Origin: Acidobacteria bacterium 28-9
Lineage (GTDB): Bacteria; Acidobacteriota; Blastocatellia; Pyrinomonadales; Pyrinomonadaceae
Assembly: GCA_002050355.1 (NCBI GenBank)
Contig: MWYY01000062.1
Span: forward strand, 1 to 64,000
Length of the DNA stretch: 64,000 nt
Reading direction: 5' to 3'
Below, in pieces: positions 43,253 to 52,455 of this stretch. Below the pieces are notes generated by a model that saw only the letters and a program-made list of their open reading frames with translations, ran no database searches and was not told the DNA's origin. Every line of letters starts with the position of its first letter. The stretch's first letter is position 1. A program made the translations under genes and the position numbers.

Positions 43253-44344
43253 ATGAACTTTTTCGAGTTTTTAAAACGTCAAATTATAATCGCGCGCGTC
43301 GCCGGTATTCCGGTGCGCGCCGATTACCGTTGGTTTTTCGTACTGGCTTTGATGTCTCTGATTACGGCGAACACAGTGAATTCGCTGACCGAAAATTTTC
43401 TGGCGAGTTTGTTTTTCGGTTTGATGACGACTCTTATTTTTTTTGTCTCGATATTTCTGCACGAATACGCGCACGCTTTTGTCGCGCGGCTCGAAGGCAT
43501 TCCGGTTGTGGAAATCGTTCTTCATCCGTTCGGCGGTTTGACGCGCCTCCGGTACGAGCCGGAAACGCCGCGCGCCGAGTTTCGCATTGCGATTGCCGGA
43601 CCGGTTGCGAGTTTTTTGCTGGCGCTTGTTTTCGCCGGTTTGATGGCGGTTTTTAACTCGTTTGGCACGAACGTTCTCGCGCCTTTGTTTTTCACGCTCT
43701 GCCTTTTGAATTTTTTGCTCGCGGTCTTTAATCTTTTCCCCGGTTATCCGCTTGACGGCGGCAGAGTTTTGCGAGCTTATCTGTGGCGGCGCGGAACGGA
43801 TTTGAATGAAGCGACTGCTTTGACTGGACGTTTCGGGCAAGTAATCGGCTTTGTTTTAATTGGCTTCGGCGTTTTTGTCGCGCTCGTTCGTGCGGATTTT
43901 TTCACCGGATTCTGGACGGTTCTGGTCGGTTTGTTTCTTTTCGACTCGGCAAAGGGAATTATCCGCCAAGTCAAACAAAGCGAAAAACTTCTGGTCGAAG
44001 ATGTAATGTCGCTTCCCGTCGTGGTCAAACCGGAAACGGATGTTCTGCATTTTGTGGACCATACTTTGCCGCTTTATCGTCATAAAATTTTCCCGGTAGC
44101 CAAAGACGGTCAACTTTATGGTATTTTAACTCTGGAAGATTTGAAAAAATTGCCGCGCGACGATTGGCACAAAACACAAATACAAACGATGATGCGCCCC
44201 GTAACGCCGGATTATTTTGTCGAAACCGATACATCTCTGCTCGAAGCTAAAGAATTGATGCGCGCTAACGGCATCGGCGCACTCGGCGTGCTTGACGCAA
44301 AAGGCAATCTCGTCGGATTTCTGCAAGGCAACAAATTTAAATAA
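43253..44344 (+). CDS. Site-2-type membrane metalloprotease with CBS pair
   Basis: A protein of 363 residues, peptidase family M50. The zinc motif HEYAH is at residues 70-74 inside a membrane helix, and the third ligand region is NLFPGYPLDGGRVLRA. About six hydrophobic segments cover residues 28-225. Two CBS domains occupy about residues 240-363 (VEDVMSLPVVVKPETDVLHFV, MMRPVTPDYFVETD), which usually bind adenine nucleotides and tune activity. This is the group III M50 layout with C-terminal CBS. Candidate substrates are membrane anti-sigma factors, but none is coded nearby. Confidence 0.88.
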   Translation: MNFFEFLKRQIIIARVAGIPVRADYRWFFVLALMSLITANTVNSLTENFLASLFFGLMTTLIFFVSIFLHEYAHAFVARLEGIPVVEIVLHPFGGLTRLRYEPETPRAEFRIAIAGPVASFLLALVFAGLMAVFNSFGTNVLAPLFFTLCLLNFLLAVFNLFPGYPLDGGRVLRAYLWRRGTDLNEATALTGRFGQVIGFVLIGFGVFVALVRADFFTGFWTVLVGLFLFDSAKGIIRQVKQSEKLLVEDVMSLPVVVKPETDVLHFVDHTLPLYRHKIFPVAKDGQLYGILTLEDLKKLPRDDWHKTQIQTMMRPVTPDYFVETDTSLLEAKELMRANGIGALGVLDAKGNLVGFLQGNKFK

Positions 44345-44380
44345 AAATCGTACGTACATTTTACAGGTTGAGGAGAAAGT

Positions 44381-45328
44381 ATGCTAGCCGTTGTTGGCGC
44401 GCTTGTCGCAAATGGTCTAATCACAATTTTGAAGTTTATTGCCGCTTTCTTTACCGGTTCGTCCGGTATGATGGCGGAATCTTTGCACTCGCTGGCAGAC
44501 ACGACCAATCAGGTTTTTTTGCTTCTCGGTTTAAGGTTTTATAAACGTCCGGCGTCGGAAAAACATCCGTTCGGCTATGGCAAGGAGCGTTTTTTCTGGT
44601 CGTTTATCGCAGCGATTTTTATTTTCGGAGTCGGCGCAACATATGCAGTTTACGAAGGCATCCAAAAAGTTCTGCACCCGCACGAGATTGAAAATCTGTC
44701 GTTAGCGTATTGGATTTTGGGCATTTCCTTTGTTCTGGAAGCCGGTTCGATTGCTCTGGCACTTTATCAGGAAATAAAAGAGGCGCATCACGAGGGTTTG
44801 ACTTTTGCCGAATATTTGCGCGAATCGAAAGACCCGACGGCGAAAACCGTAATCTTTGAAGATTCCGCCGCGCTTGTCGGAATCGTTCTTGCCGCCGCCG
44901 GACTATTGCTCGGACAATACAAGGTTCCGCCCGCTGAAGGTGTGATGTGGGACGGCATCGCCTCAGTTTCAATCGGTGTAGTTTTAGCAATCGTCGCATT
45001 TTCGCTGGCGCGCTCCTCGCGCGGTCTGCTGCTGGGCGAAGCGGCGACGCAAAAAGATGTCGAAGCGATTCGTCAAGCGATAAAATCGCATCCAAGCGTT
45101 GTCGAAGTCGTCGAGCTGTTAACAATGCATTTAGCGCCGAAACAAATTCTGGTCAATGCGCACGTCAATCTCAAAAATGAGTTGACCAACGAGCAGATTG
45201 TAAAAAGCATCTTCGAAATTGAAGGAAATATAAACGAAGCCGTTCCGAAAGTTGATAAGATATTCCTTGAAACGTCGAGTTTGGATAACAGCACAGTCAA
45301 AGAAGTTATTCCGCAGCACATCGGATAA
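44381..45328 (+). CDS. Cation diffusion facilitator transporter
   Basis: A protein of 315 residues, a proton-coupled divalent metal exporter of the inner membrane. About six transmembrane helices are followed by a soluble C-terminal domain (from residue 225). The metal-site helices read AESLHSLADTTNQ and FEDSAALVGIVLA, and HPFGYGKERFFWSF is the loop typical of the SLC30A9-like branch. Zinc, manganese or iron could be the ion. GAGGAG lies at good spacing before the ATG. It precedes cdaA across a heptamer-filled gap. Confidence 0.88.
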   Translation: MLAVVGALVANGLITILKFIAAFFTGSSGMMAESLHSLADTTNQVFLLLGLRFYKRPASEKHPFGYGKERFFWSFIAAIFIFGVGATYAVYEGIQKVLHPHEIENLSLAYWILGISFVLEAGSIALALYQEIKEAHHEGLTFAEYLRESKDPTAKTVIFEDSAALVGIVLAAAGLLLGQYKVPPAEGVMWDGIASVSIGVVLAIVAFSLARSSRGLLLGEAATQKDVEAIRQAIKSHPSVVEVVELLTMHLAPKQILVNAHVNLKNELTNEQIVKSIFEIEGNINEAVPKVDKIFLETSSLDNSTVKEVIPQHIG

Positions 45329-45334
45329 GATTAT

Positions 45335-45386
45335 AATTACGAATTAAAAATCATTTCTCACATTCGTAATTCGTAATTCGTAATTG
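45335..45386. repeat. Heptamer hairpin in the transporter-cdaA gap
   Basis: ATTCGTA repeats three times at 45362-45382 and ends two bases before the cdaA ATG (45389). AATTACGAATTA at 45335-45346 is the reverse complement of TAATTCGTAATT in the array. The hairpin covers almost the entire 60-bp gap. Confidence 0.9.
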
Positions 45387-45388
45387 AA

Positions 45389-46231
45389 ATGTTTTTGAGC
45401 GATTACATTCCGAACATAAACACGGTGCGAAACGCGCTGGATTTCGCGCTGGTTTTTGCACTTGTTTATGTTTTGCTCAAACTCCTGCGCGGAACCCGTG
45501 CCGTGCCGACGGTTGTCGGAATGATCGTTCTCGGGCTTTTGTATTGGTTCGCGGTCGCGCAGGATTTAGCGACACTTGAATTTGTTCTTCGCTCCGCCGT
45601 ATTGTATATCGGCGTGGCAATCATCGTTCTTTTCCAATCCGAGATTCGGCAGGCGTTAATTTATTTCGGCAATCGGCTGCGTCTTCCCGTAGCGCTGCGC
45701 GGCGGTCGCGGTGCTTTGGGCGAAACGATTTACGACGAAATCGTGCTGGCGGCAACGACGCTTGCATCCGAGAAAATCGGCGCGTTGATTGTCGTCGAGC
45801 GCAACGTCGGTTTGCGAAATTTTATCGACGCGGGCGTCAGCCTCGATGCTAAACTGAGCTACGATTTGCTGGTTACGATTTTCAACCCGTCAACGCCGCT
45901 GCACGACGGCGCAGTTGTCATTCAACGCGAACGCATCGCCGCCGCATCGGTTTTTTTGCCGCTGACGAAAAACCCGAGCATCTCGCGCGAACTCGGAACG
46001 CGCCACCGCGCGGCAATCGGCATCACGGAAGGCTCGGACGCGATTTCGGTTGTTGTCTCTGAAGAAACCGGCTTGATTACGTTCGTTGAAGGCGGCGCGG
46101 TAAAACGCAATCTCGATGCAACACAGCTTCGCGCGCTGCTTCTGACCTCATTGGAAATCCCCGTCGTCGAAGTCAAACGCGAGCCGACCAAAACGATGAA
46201 AGAATCCGAAACTGAAATAACGATAAGCTAG
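45389..46231 (+). CDS. cdaA: Diadenylate cyclase CdaA
   Basis: A protein of 280 residues that joins two ATP into cyclic di-AMP. Three N-terminal transmembrane helices (about residues 15-32, 38-55 and 66-84) anchor it. The DisA-N (DAC) catalytic domain covers about residues 95-260, with the Asp-Gly-Ala motif at D173 (LHDGAVVIQ) and the Arg-His-Arg motif at 205-207 (GTRHRAAIG). It precedes cdaR, its membrane regulator, as in many bacteria. The usual third gene, glmM, is not here. The TAG stop is also the first unit of the following heptamer array. Confidence 0.94.
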   Translation: MFLSDYIPNINTVRNALDFALVFALVYVLLKLLRGTRAVPTVVGMIVLGLLYWFAVAQDLATLEFVLRSAVLYIGVAIIVLFQSEIRQALIYFGNRLRLPVALRGGRGALGETIYDEIVLAATTLASEKIGALIVVERNVGLRNFIDAGVSLDAKLSYDLLVTIFNPSTPLHDGAVVIQRERIAAASVFLPLTKNPSISRELGTRHRAAIGITEGSDAISVVVSEETGLITFVEGGAVKRNLDATQLRALLLTSLEIPVVEVKREPTKTMKESETEITIS

Positions 46232-46314
46232 GCGTTAGGAATTAGAGGCTAGGCTTTAGGAAAAAAACTCTGACACCTAACACCTGACACCTATCACCTG
46301 ACACCTAACACCTG
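46229..46314. repeat. Heptamer hairpin in the cdaA-cdaR gap, starting on the stop codon
   Basis: Left arm from the cdaA stop: TAGGCGT, TAGGAAT, TAGAGGC, TAGGCTT, TAGGAAA (46229-46263). Right arm: ACACCTA, ACACCTG, ACACCTA, TCACCTG, ACACCTA, ACACCTG (46273-46314). The right arm is the inverted complement of a TAGGTGT unit. Two bases separate it from the cdaR ATG. Confidence 0.93.
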
Positions 46315-46316
46315 CT

Positions 46317-47249
46317 ATGCTTTTTCAGACAGAAAAATTTTTCGACAAACAAAGGCGGCGGTCAATCGCTCGCCGATTGTTTCGGCGTATTTTTCTCGAA
46401 GATTGGCTAATAAAAGCGGTTGCGCTGTTGATTACGTTCGGGCTTTGGCTCGGCGTTACCGGGCTGCGCGCGCCGATTACAGTTCGCCTGCCGAGCGTTC
46501 CGCTGACGGTTCGTTTTTCTAACGAAACGGAAGTTACCAATTCGCCCGTGCAGGAAGTTGACCTTGTAATTACGGGCGACAAGCGCAAAATTGACCAGAT
46601 AAACAAAAACGATTTGGTTGTTCTTCTTGATTTAACAAATGTTCCAGCAGGCGACCGGACAGTTTTGCTGACACCGGAAAATGTCAATATTGAGTTGCCG
46701 ACCGGCGTTAAACTCGAAGAAATCCAACCGAACAAAATCGCAGTTAAGCTCGAAACGGTCGCCGAACGCGAAATTCCGGTCAAAGTGGAAACCGAAGGCT
46801 CGGTTGCGGAAAATTTTGAAATTTACAGCCAGACTGTTTTGCCGCAAAACGTGCGTGTTCGCGGACCGAAAAGTTTCGTCGTCTCGCTCGATTCGGTTTC
46901 GACCGAAAAGATAAATCTTGACAATCGGGAAACGAATTTTACCGCCCGACAAGTCGAAATAAATCTTGTTAATCCGAAAGTTACGCTGCTCGACACGGTT
47001 GTCGATGTATATTTTAAAATCGGTGAAAAACGAACGGAAAAAACTTTTCTCGTTCGGGTCAAAGGCGAAAACAAGACAGCGACAGTCGTTTTATACGGCG
47101 CGCGTTCTATTTTGGACGCACTGAATGCGGAAAATCTGCAAGTGGAAATTCAAAAAAACGAGGCTGGCGAAACCGCGCCGCATTTGATTTTACCATCCGA
47201 ATTTCAAGATAACGTCGAGGTGAGAAAACTTAAAATCAACGGAATTTAA
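46317..47249 (+). CDS. cdaR: YbbR-domain protein CdaR
   Basis: A protein of 310 residues. One N-terminal transmembrane helix (LIKAVALLITFGLWLGVTG, about residues 32-50) is followed by three to four YbbR-type beta repeats outside the membrane, for example VDLVITGDKRKIDQI, VRVRGPKSFVVSLDSV and VLYGARSILDAL. CdaR-type proteins bind CdaA and adjust c-di-AMP output. Gene order cdaA-cdaR supports this. No ribosome site is visible; the ACACCTG array runs to two bases before the ATG, so translation may be coupled to cdaA or non-canonical. Confidence 0.88.
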   Translation: MLFQTEKFFDKQRRRSIARRLFRRIFLEDWLIKAVALLITFGLWLGVTGLRAPITVRLPSVPLTVRFSNETEVTNSPVQEVDLVITGDKRKIDQINKNDLVVLLDLTNVPAGDRTVLLTPENVNIELPTGVKLEEIQPNKIAVKLETVAEREIPVKVETEGSVAENFEIYSQTVLPQNVRVRGPKSFVVSLDSVSTEKINLDNRETNFTARQVEINLVNPKVTLLDTVVDVYFKIGEKRTEKTFLVRVKGENKTATVVLYGARSILDALNAENLQVEIQKNEAGETAPHLILPSEFQDNVEVRKLKINGI

Positions 47250-47270
47250 AATTAAAAAAGACAAAAAATA

Positions 47271-47341
47271 ATGGTGAACGCTCAGTGGTAAGTGATAAAT
47301 CGAAGAAGTTTTTGTAATTTGCAACTCACCGTTCACCACTA
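47271..47341. repeat. Heptamer hairpin in the cdaR-ligase gap
   Basis: TGGTGAA/TGGTAAG-type units on the left face CTCACCG/TTCACCA-type units on the right. GGTGAACG at 47273-47280 pairs exactly with CGTTCACC at 47330-47337, with further partial pairing. The family resembles the lepB-psuG hairpin. Confidence 0.82.
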
Positions 47342-47371
47342 TTTTTGTGTTAATCTTTCGTTGCTTTTTAT

Positions 47372-49072
47372 ATGCGAAAATTCTTCGACCGGATTGACGA
47401 GCTTGGCGGCGTAAATTGCGAAAAAAAATCGGCGATGTGGCTTGAGCGCATCGCGTTTGTTTTTCTGATTTTGATGATTTTGTCCGCGCCACATTCGATT
47501 GCCGCCACACAGACAGCTTGGCTTTTGGGAAGCGCAGCATGGCTGGTTCGATTATTTATAAAACCGCGCCCGAAACTTTCCCGAACGCCGCTCGACATTG
47601 CGCTCTGGGCTTTTTTCAGTTGGACGGTTATCACTTCTGTTTTTTCCTACGCGCCCGGTATTTCGTTTGATAAATTGCGCGGCGCATTGATTTTTTTAGT
47701 TTTTTATTTTGTCATTAATAATCTGCGAAACGTTCGCGCCGCGAAATTTCTGGCGTTTGCGCTCGTCTTCTCGTGTATGGCGAGCGTCGTTTGGTCGCCG
47801 ATTGAGAGAATTTACGGGCGCGGCGTGGAAATTTACGGCGTCGGCGCGAATAGTTTATTTTCAAAAGCCGTTCATTTTGACCACGATACATACCTGAAAG
47901 CAAAAGGTAAAAACCTACCGGAAAATTCGGCGGAAAATGAACTGAAACCGCTCGTTGACGGCGACACGATTGTCGAGGCAAACGGCAAAAAAATCAGAAC
48001 TCCGGATGATTTGGTTGACGAAATTGAAAAGTCGAACACGACATATCTCGAATCTTTTAACCCACCCGACTATTTTACGCGCATTGTAAAACGCGAAAAC
48101 CTACTCGACGGCGCAAGCTCGCTTGAAAAGCTCGGCATAAACAATTGGAAGCACAGCCGAAACTGGCGGTACGGCGGTTTTTACGGTCATATTATTACTT
48201 ATGCCGAAGTTTTGCAGATGATTGCTTCGCTGATTCTCGGTCTTTTTATCGCTGGTTTTGGTAGAAGAGGAGATGAAGAATCTCCGGGCGAAACAAATTC
48301 GGCGCGCCCATTTTTCCAATCGTTGCTTTGGTTCTTCTCCTCGTTTTCTTTTCTTTTCTTCTGTCTGCTCGCAATGATTTTCGCCCTTTTGACAACATAC
48401 ACGCGGTCGGCGCAAATCGGTTTTTTAGTCTCGGCAATCGGAATGATTTTAGTTTACGGCAGTCGCAAAATGCTGCTGATTTCGGCAATAATCATTTTGC
48501 CGCTCACTATTGCCGGAGCTTTTCTTTTGCAGCAGAATCGCAACCCCGGCTTTGAAAAAAAAGACGAATCGGTAATTTACCGGCAGACAGTTTATAGTGA
48601 AGGTTTTAATTTATGGACGCAGGATACCCGGAAATTTCTGCTCGGCGTCGGGATGGATTCGACAAAACGCTTTGCAAAAGAATGGCATTTGTTTGACAAT
48701 GGCAGACTTCCCGCAGGGCATTTTCATTCGACGCCTCTGCAACTGCTCGTCGAACGCGGCTTGCCGGCGCTGATTTTATGGTTTTGGATTCTGGGGATTT
48801 ATGCGCAAATTTTACTGCGTAATATAAAATTACAAATTCCAGATTCAGATTCTGCTGTTTCAAATTCAAAATCCAAAATCCAAAATTCGAAATCAGGCAG
48901 TTGGCAGGCGCAGGGAATTTTGCTCGGTTGTTTCGGTGGTTTAATCGGATTTTTCGTCAGCAGTGCAGTCAATTACAGTCTCGGTGACGGCGAAGTTGCA
49001 ATGGTGTTTTTTATATTGATGGGAATCGGTGTCTCGGTAGTATTTCAAAATTCAAAATCCGATGCGTTGTAA
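47372..49072 (+). CDS. O-antigen ligase-family membrane protein with a PDZ-like loop
   Basis: A protein of 566 residues with about ten hydrophobic segments. The Wzy_C/ligase region near residues 420-470 carries LLGVGMDSTKRF and AGHFHSTPLQLLVERGL, with the His of the external loop. Such proteins join or polymerise lipid-linked glycans on the outer face of the inner membrane. A large external loop at about residues 145-255 contains LVDGDTIVEANGKKIRTPDD, which reads like the ligand-groove strand and helix of a PDZ domain. A heptamer array adds NSKSKIQNSK near residue 500, in another loop. It follows cdaR; its glycan is unknown. Confidence 0.82.
   Translation: MRKFFDRIDELGGVNCEKKSAMWLERIAFVFLILMILSAPHSIAATQTAWLLGSAAWLVRLFIKPRPKLSRTPLDIALWAFFSWTVITSVFSYAPGISFDKLRGALIFLVFYFVINNLRNVRAAKFLAFALVFSCMASVVWSPIERIYGRGVEIYGVGANSLFSKAVHFDHDTYLKAKGKNLPENSAENELKPLVDGDTIVEANGKKIRTPDDLVDEIEKSNTTYLESFNPPDYFTRIVKRENLLDGASSLEKLGINNWKHSRNWRYGGFYGHIITYAEVLQMIASLILGLFIAGFGRRGDEESPGETNSARPFFQSLLWFFSSFSFLFFCLLAMIFALLTTYTRSAQIGFLVSAIGMILVYGSRKMLLISAIIILPLTIAGAFLLQQNRNPGFEKKDESVIYRQTVYSEGFNLWTQDTRKFLLGVGMDSTKRFAKEWHLFDNGRLPAGHFHSTPLQLLVERGLPALILWFWILGIYAQILLRNIKLQIPDSDSAVSNSKSKIQNSKSGSWQAQGILLGCFGGLIGFFVSSAVNYSLGDGEVAMVFFILMGIGVSVVFQNSKSDAL
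48865..48892 (+). repeat. Heptamer array inside the ligase gene
   Basis: TTCAAAA, TCCAAAA, TCCAAAA and TTCGAAA lie in frame and are read as NSKSKIQNSK. Two further TTCAAAA units lie at 49044-49057, near the gene's 3' end. Confidence 0.85.
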
Positions 49073-49187
49073 AGTTATAAAAAATTTGCGCGGCATTTTT
49101 TACTCTTTTAATGTTAAAAATCAAATGCTGGACGCAAAATGCTTTTTTATGACATTCTTTTAACATATTTATTCAAGAGGAAAAACT

Positions 49188-51917
49188 TTGAACGCAGAAG
49201 ACAGACGGCTCGAAGAAGCCAGAACAGAAGAAAAAGATTGGAAACTCTGGGGCGCTTATTTGAGCGAGCGCGCTTGGGGAACGGTGCGCGAAGATTACTC
49301 AAAAGACGGCTCGGCTTGGGATTATTTTCCGTTTGAACAAGCCGTCTCGAAAGCGTATCGCTGGAACGAAGACGGAATTGCCGGGATTTGCGACCGCAAA
49401 CAGCGCATTTGTTTTGCCGTTTCCTTGTGGAATGGTAAGGACAAATTCTTAAAAGAAAGGTTTTACGGTCTCGGCGGCAGCGAAGGCAATCACGGCGAAG
49501 ACGTAAAGGAGTATTATTTTTATCTTGACAACACGCCGACGCACTCTTACCAAAAATTTCTTTACAAATATCCACAAAACGAATTTCCATACGACGAGCT
49601 GCGTACTGAAAATGTCAGGCGAGACAAATCAAATCCCGAATACGAGCTAATGGACACGGGCATTTTCGACGAAGATAAGTATTTCGATGTTTTGGTCGAA
49701 TATGCCAAAGCCGACGCCGAAGACATCTGTATAAAAATCACGGCGACAAATCGCGGGCGCGAGTCTGCGCCGCTGCATATCTTGCCGACGGTCTGGTTTC
49801 GCAATCGCTGGTCCTGGTACGAGACGGCTCAAAAACCGCGAATGGAAAACGTCGAAATCAAAGCGGAAAATCTTTCTTTGATTCGACTGTACGAAGAAAA
49901 ACGCGGCGATTACATTTTAATCTGCGAAGGCGCACGTCAGTTGCTTTTCACCGAAAATGAAACGAATTACGAGAGACTTTACGGCGGTAAAAACGAATCG
50001 GATTTTGCAAAAGACGGCATCAATGATTATATCGTCGAAGGTCGAACAAACGCCGTAAATCCGGCACAAACCGGTACGAAAGCGGCGGCGCGTTACCAAT
50101 TTGACATCGCGCCGCATACGAGCGAAACGATTTATTTGCGTTTGAGCAGTCAGAATGCAGAAGGCAGAAGGCAGCATTTTTCGAAATGCGGCGATTTTAT
50201 CAAAGAATGCGAAACGATTTTCGTTGAAAGAAAAAAGGAAGCGGACGAATTTTATAAAGAAATCATTCCTGGAAACTTGAATGACGATCAGAAAAACGTT
50301 ATGCGGCAGTCGATTGCCGGAATGCTCTGGTCAAAGCAGTTTTATCATTACGTTATCAAAACCTGGCTTGAAGGCGACGGTAAATTTGGCGCTCCGCCGC
50401 AGCAACGCGTCGAAGGCAGAAACTCAGCTTGGAAACATCTCTATAACGACGATGTGATTTCGATGCCTGACAAGTGGGAATATCCGTGGTATGCGGCGTG
50501 GGATTTGGCTTTTCACTGCGTCGGGCTGGCGATTGTCGATTCGGATTTTGCGAAAAACCAACTCGTTTTACTGCTGCGTGAATGGTATCTGCACCCAAAC
50601 GGGCAAATTCCGGCTTACGAATGGGCTTTCTCGGACGTTAATCCGCCGGTTCACGCCTGGGCTGCTCTGAGAGTTTATCAAATCGAGGCAAAACGGCGCG
50701 GAGTTGCCGACCGCGAATTTCTCGAAAAGGTTTTTCACAAACTGCTTTTGAATTTCACCTGGTGGGTAAATCGTAAAGATCAGGAAGGCAATAACGTTTT
50801 TGAAGGCGGATTTCTTGGACTCGATAATATCGGCGTTTTCGATAGAAATACAAAGTTGCCGGACGGCGGATTTCTCGAACAATCCGACGGCACAAGCTGG
50901 ATGGCGATGTATTGCCTGAATATGCTGGCTATTGCGATAGAGCTCGCAAAGGAAGATAAAGTTTATGAAGACGTGGCGAGCAAATTTTTCGAGCATTTCG
51001 TATATATTTCCGACGCGATGAACAATGTCGGCAATGAAGACACCGAGCTTTGGAACGAGCGCGACGGTTTTTATTACGACGTTCTGCACCGCGAAAACGA
51101 ACGCAATATTCCGATAAAACTGCGCTCGATGGTCGGGCTTATTCCGCTTTTCGCCGTCGAAATCGTTGAGCAGGAATGGCTCGACAACTTGCCGCAATTC
51201 AAAAAACGCACCGACTGGTTTCTGCAAAATCGCCCGGATTTAACCGCCGACATCAACTGTTTGCAAGAGCCGGGCAGAGAAAACCGGCGCATTCTCTCAA
51301 TCGTAACGCGCGAACAATTACGGCGAGTTTTGCGCGTGATGCTTTCGGAGAACGAATTTTTATCCGACTTCGGCATCCGTTCTCTTTCGCGCGTTCACCG
51401 CGCAAATCCGTATATTTTGGAATGCGGCGGCGTTGAAAACGTCGTCGAATACGAACCGGGCGAATCGCACACGGGAATGTTCGGCGGCAACTCAAACTGG
51501 CGCGGTCCGGTCTGGTTTCCCGTCAACTATCTTCTCATCGAAGCCTTACAAAAGTTCGATTTCTATTTCGGCGAGGATTTTAAAGTAGAATTTCCGACCG
51601 GCTCGGAACGAATGTTGACGCTCTGGGAAGTTTCCCAAGAATTATCGAAACGGCTTTCAAACATTTTCCTCAAAGACGACGGCGGCAGACGCGCCGTTTA
51701 CGGCAGCGCGGAAAAATTTCAAACCGACGAACATTGGCGCGACTACGTTTTGTTTTACGAATACTTTCACGGCGATAAAGGCAGCGGCTTGGGCGCGAGT
51801 CATCAAACCGGCTGGACGGGTTTGATTGGAAAACTCTTGCAGCAAATCGGAGAATATAAAACCGAGCAAAGCGGCGAATACACGGAAACCGGCGAGTTGG
51901 CGAAAAGCGACGAATAA
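49188..51917 (+). CDS. GH63/MGH1-like glucosidase
   Basis: A protein of 909 residues, probably cytoplasmic as no signal peptide is seen. The N-terminal part ([21 protein letters not shown], then [13 protein letters not shown]) and the catalytic (alpha/alpha)6 barrel with the segments [15 protein letters not shown] and [17 protein letters not shown] match the MGH1-like branch of glycoside hydrolase family 63. Such enzymes release glucose or mannosylglycerate-type sugars; the exact substrate is not known. Translation starts at TTG with AGAGG at good spacing; no ATG fits. A glucose dehydrogenase gene two genes later may use its product. Confidence 0.87.
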   Translation: MNAEDRRLEEARTEEKDWKLWGAYLSERAWGTVREDYSKDGSAWDYFPFEQAVSKAYRWNEDGIAGICDRKQRICFAVSLWNGKDKFLKERFYGLGGSEGNHGEDVKEYYFYLDNTPTHSYQKFLYKYPQNEFPYDELRTENVRRDKSNPEYELMDTGIFDEDKYFDVLVEYAKADAEDICIKITATNRGRESAPLHILPTVWFRNRWSWYETAQKPRMENVEIKAENLSLIRLYEEKRGDYILICEGARQLLFTENETNYERLYGGKNESDFAKDGINDYIVEGRTNAVNPAQTGTKAAARYQFDIAPHTSETIYLRLSSQNAEGRRQHFSKCGDFIKECETIFVERKKEADEFYKEIIPGNLNDDQKNVMRQSIAGMLWSKQFYHYVIKTWLEGDGKFGAPPQQRVEGRNSAWKHLYNDDVISMPDKWEYPWYAAWDLAFHCVGLAIVDSDFAKNQLVLLLREWYLHPNGQIPAYEWAFSDVNPPVHAWAALRVYQIEAKRRGVADREFLEKVFHKLLLNFTWWVNRKDQEGNNVFEGGFLGLDNIGVFDRNTKLPDGGFLEQSDGTSWMAMYCLNMLAIAIELAKEDKVYEDVASKFFEHFVYISDAMNNVGNEDTELWNERDGFYYDVLHRENERNIPIKLRSMVGLIPLFAVEIVEQEWLDNLPQFKKRTDWFLQNRPDLTADINCLQEPGRENRRILSIVTREQLRRVLRVMLSENEFLSDFGIRSLSRVHRANPYILECGGVENVVEYEPGESHTGMFGGNSNWRGPVWFPVNYLLIEALQKFDFYFGEDFKVEFPTGSERMLTLWEVSQELSKRLSNIFLKDDGGRRAVYGSAEKFQTDEHWRDYVLFYEYFHGDKGSGLGASHQTGWTGLIGKLLQQIGEYKTEQSGEYTETGELAKSDE

Positions 51918-51931
51918 CCATTGAATAAATC

Positions 51932-52450
51932 GTGTCTATTTCAAAAGAACAAACCGAAACTTTGAAGCGGAAAATTATCGACGTTTTCGCCGACGTTCCG
52001 TATCCGAAGGGCGTAATTGCGCCGCACCATTGCGATAAATGTCGAGAGCTGCGAAAAACATTTGCCCACAAAAATTGGAAAACTATCGATTCAAAAATCC
52101 TGGAAGAAAATTACAGCAAAATGCCTTTGTTTTCGCCCGAAGCGTTTCAGTATTTTCTGCCAGCGTTTTTAATTTATTCTTTGGACAATTTCAACGATAA
52201 CGATGTCTGTGAATTTACGATTTACACTTTGTCTGAAAGCGAAAAGGAAATAAAAGAAAATCCCGATTACTGGCGAAAGTATTTTCAAAACAGATTCGAG
52301 AGTTTTACACTAAAGCAAATAAATCTAATTCACGAATTCTTAAGTTTAGTCGAATCTAAAGAAGACGACAATTTTTATTTGTATCGTGAATCTGCGGAAA
52401 CGGGAAAGAAAATCATGAAGGAATTTATTGAACCGACTTTGAAAAATTAA
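51932..52450 (+). CDS. Small soluble protein, possibly DUF6714-like
   Basis: A protein of 172 residues starting at GTG. It resembles a family of small bacterial proteins with KIIDVFADVPYPKGVIAPHHC near the start and FQYFLPAFLIYSL in the middle, which I tentatively match to DUF6714. Two Cys in HHCDKCRE could bind metal. It is mostly helical, acidic and more AT-rich than its neighbours. It starts 14 bp after the glucosidase and ends 5 bp before the dehydrogenase, so it shares their transcript. Function unknown. Confidence 0.65.
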   Translation: MSISKEQTETLKRKIIDVFADVPYPKGVIAPHHCDKCRELRKTFAHKNWKTIDSKILEENYSKMPLFSPEAFQYFLPAFLIYSLDNFNDNDVCEFTIYTLSESEKEIKENPDYWRKYFQNRFESFTLKQINLIHEFLSLVESKEDDNFYLYRESAETGKKIMKEFIEPTLKN

Positions 52451-52455
52451 ACATT

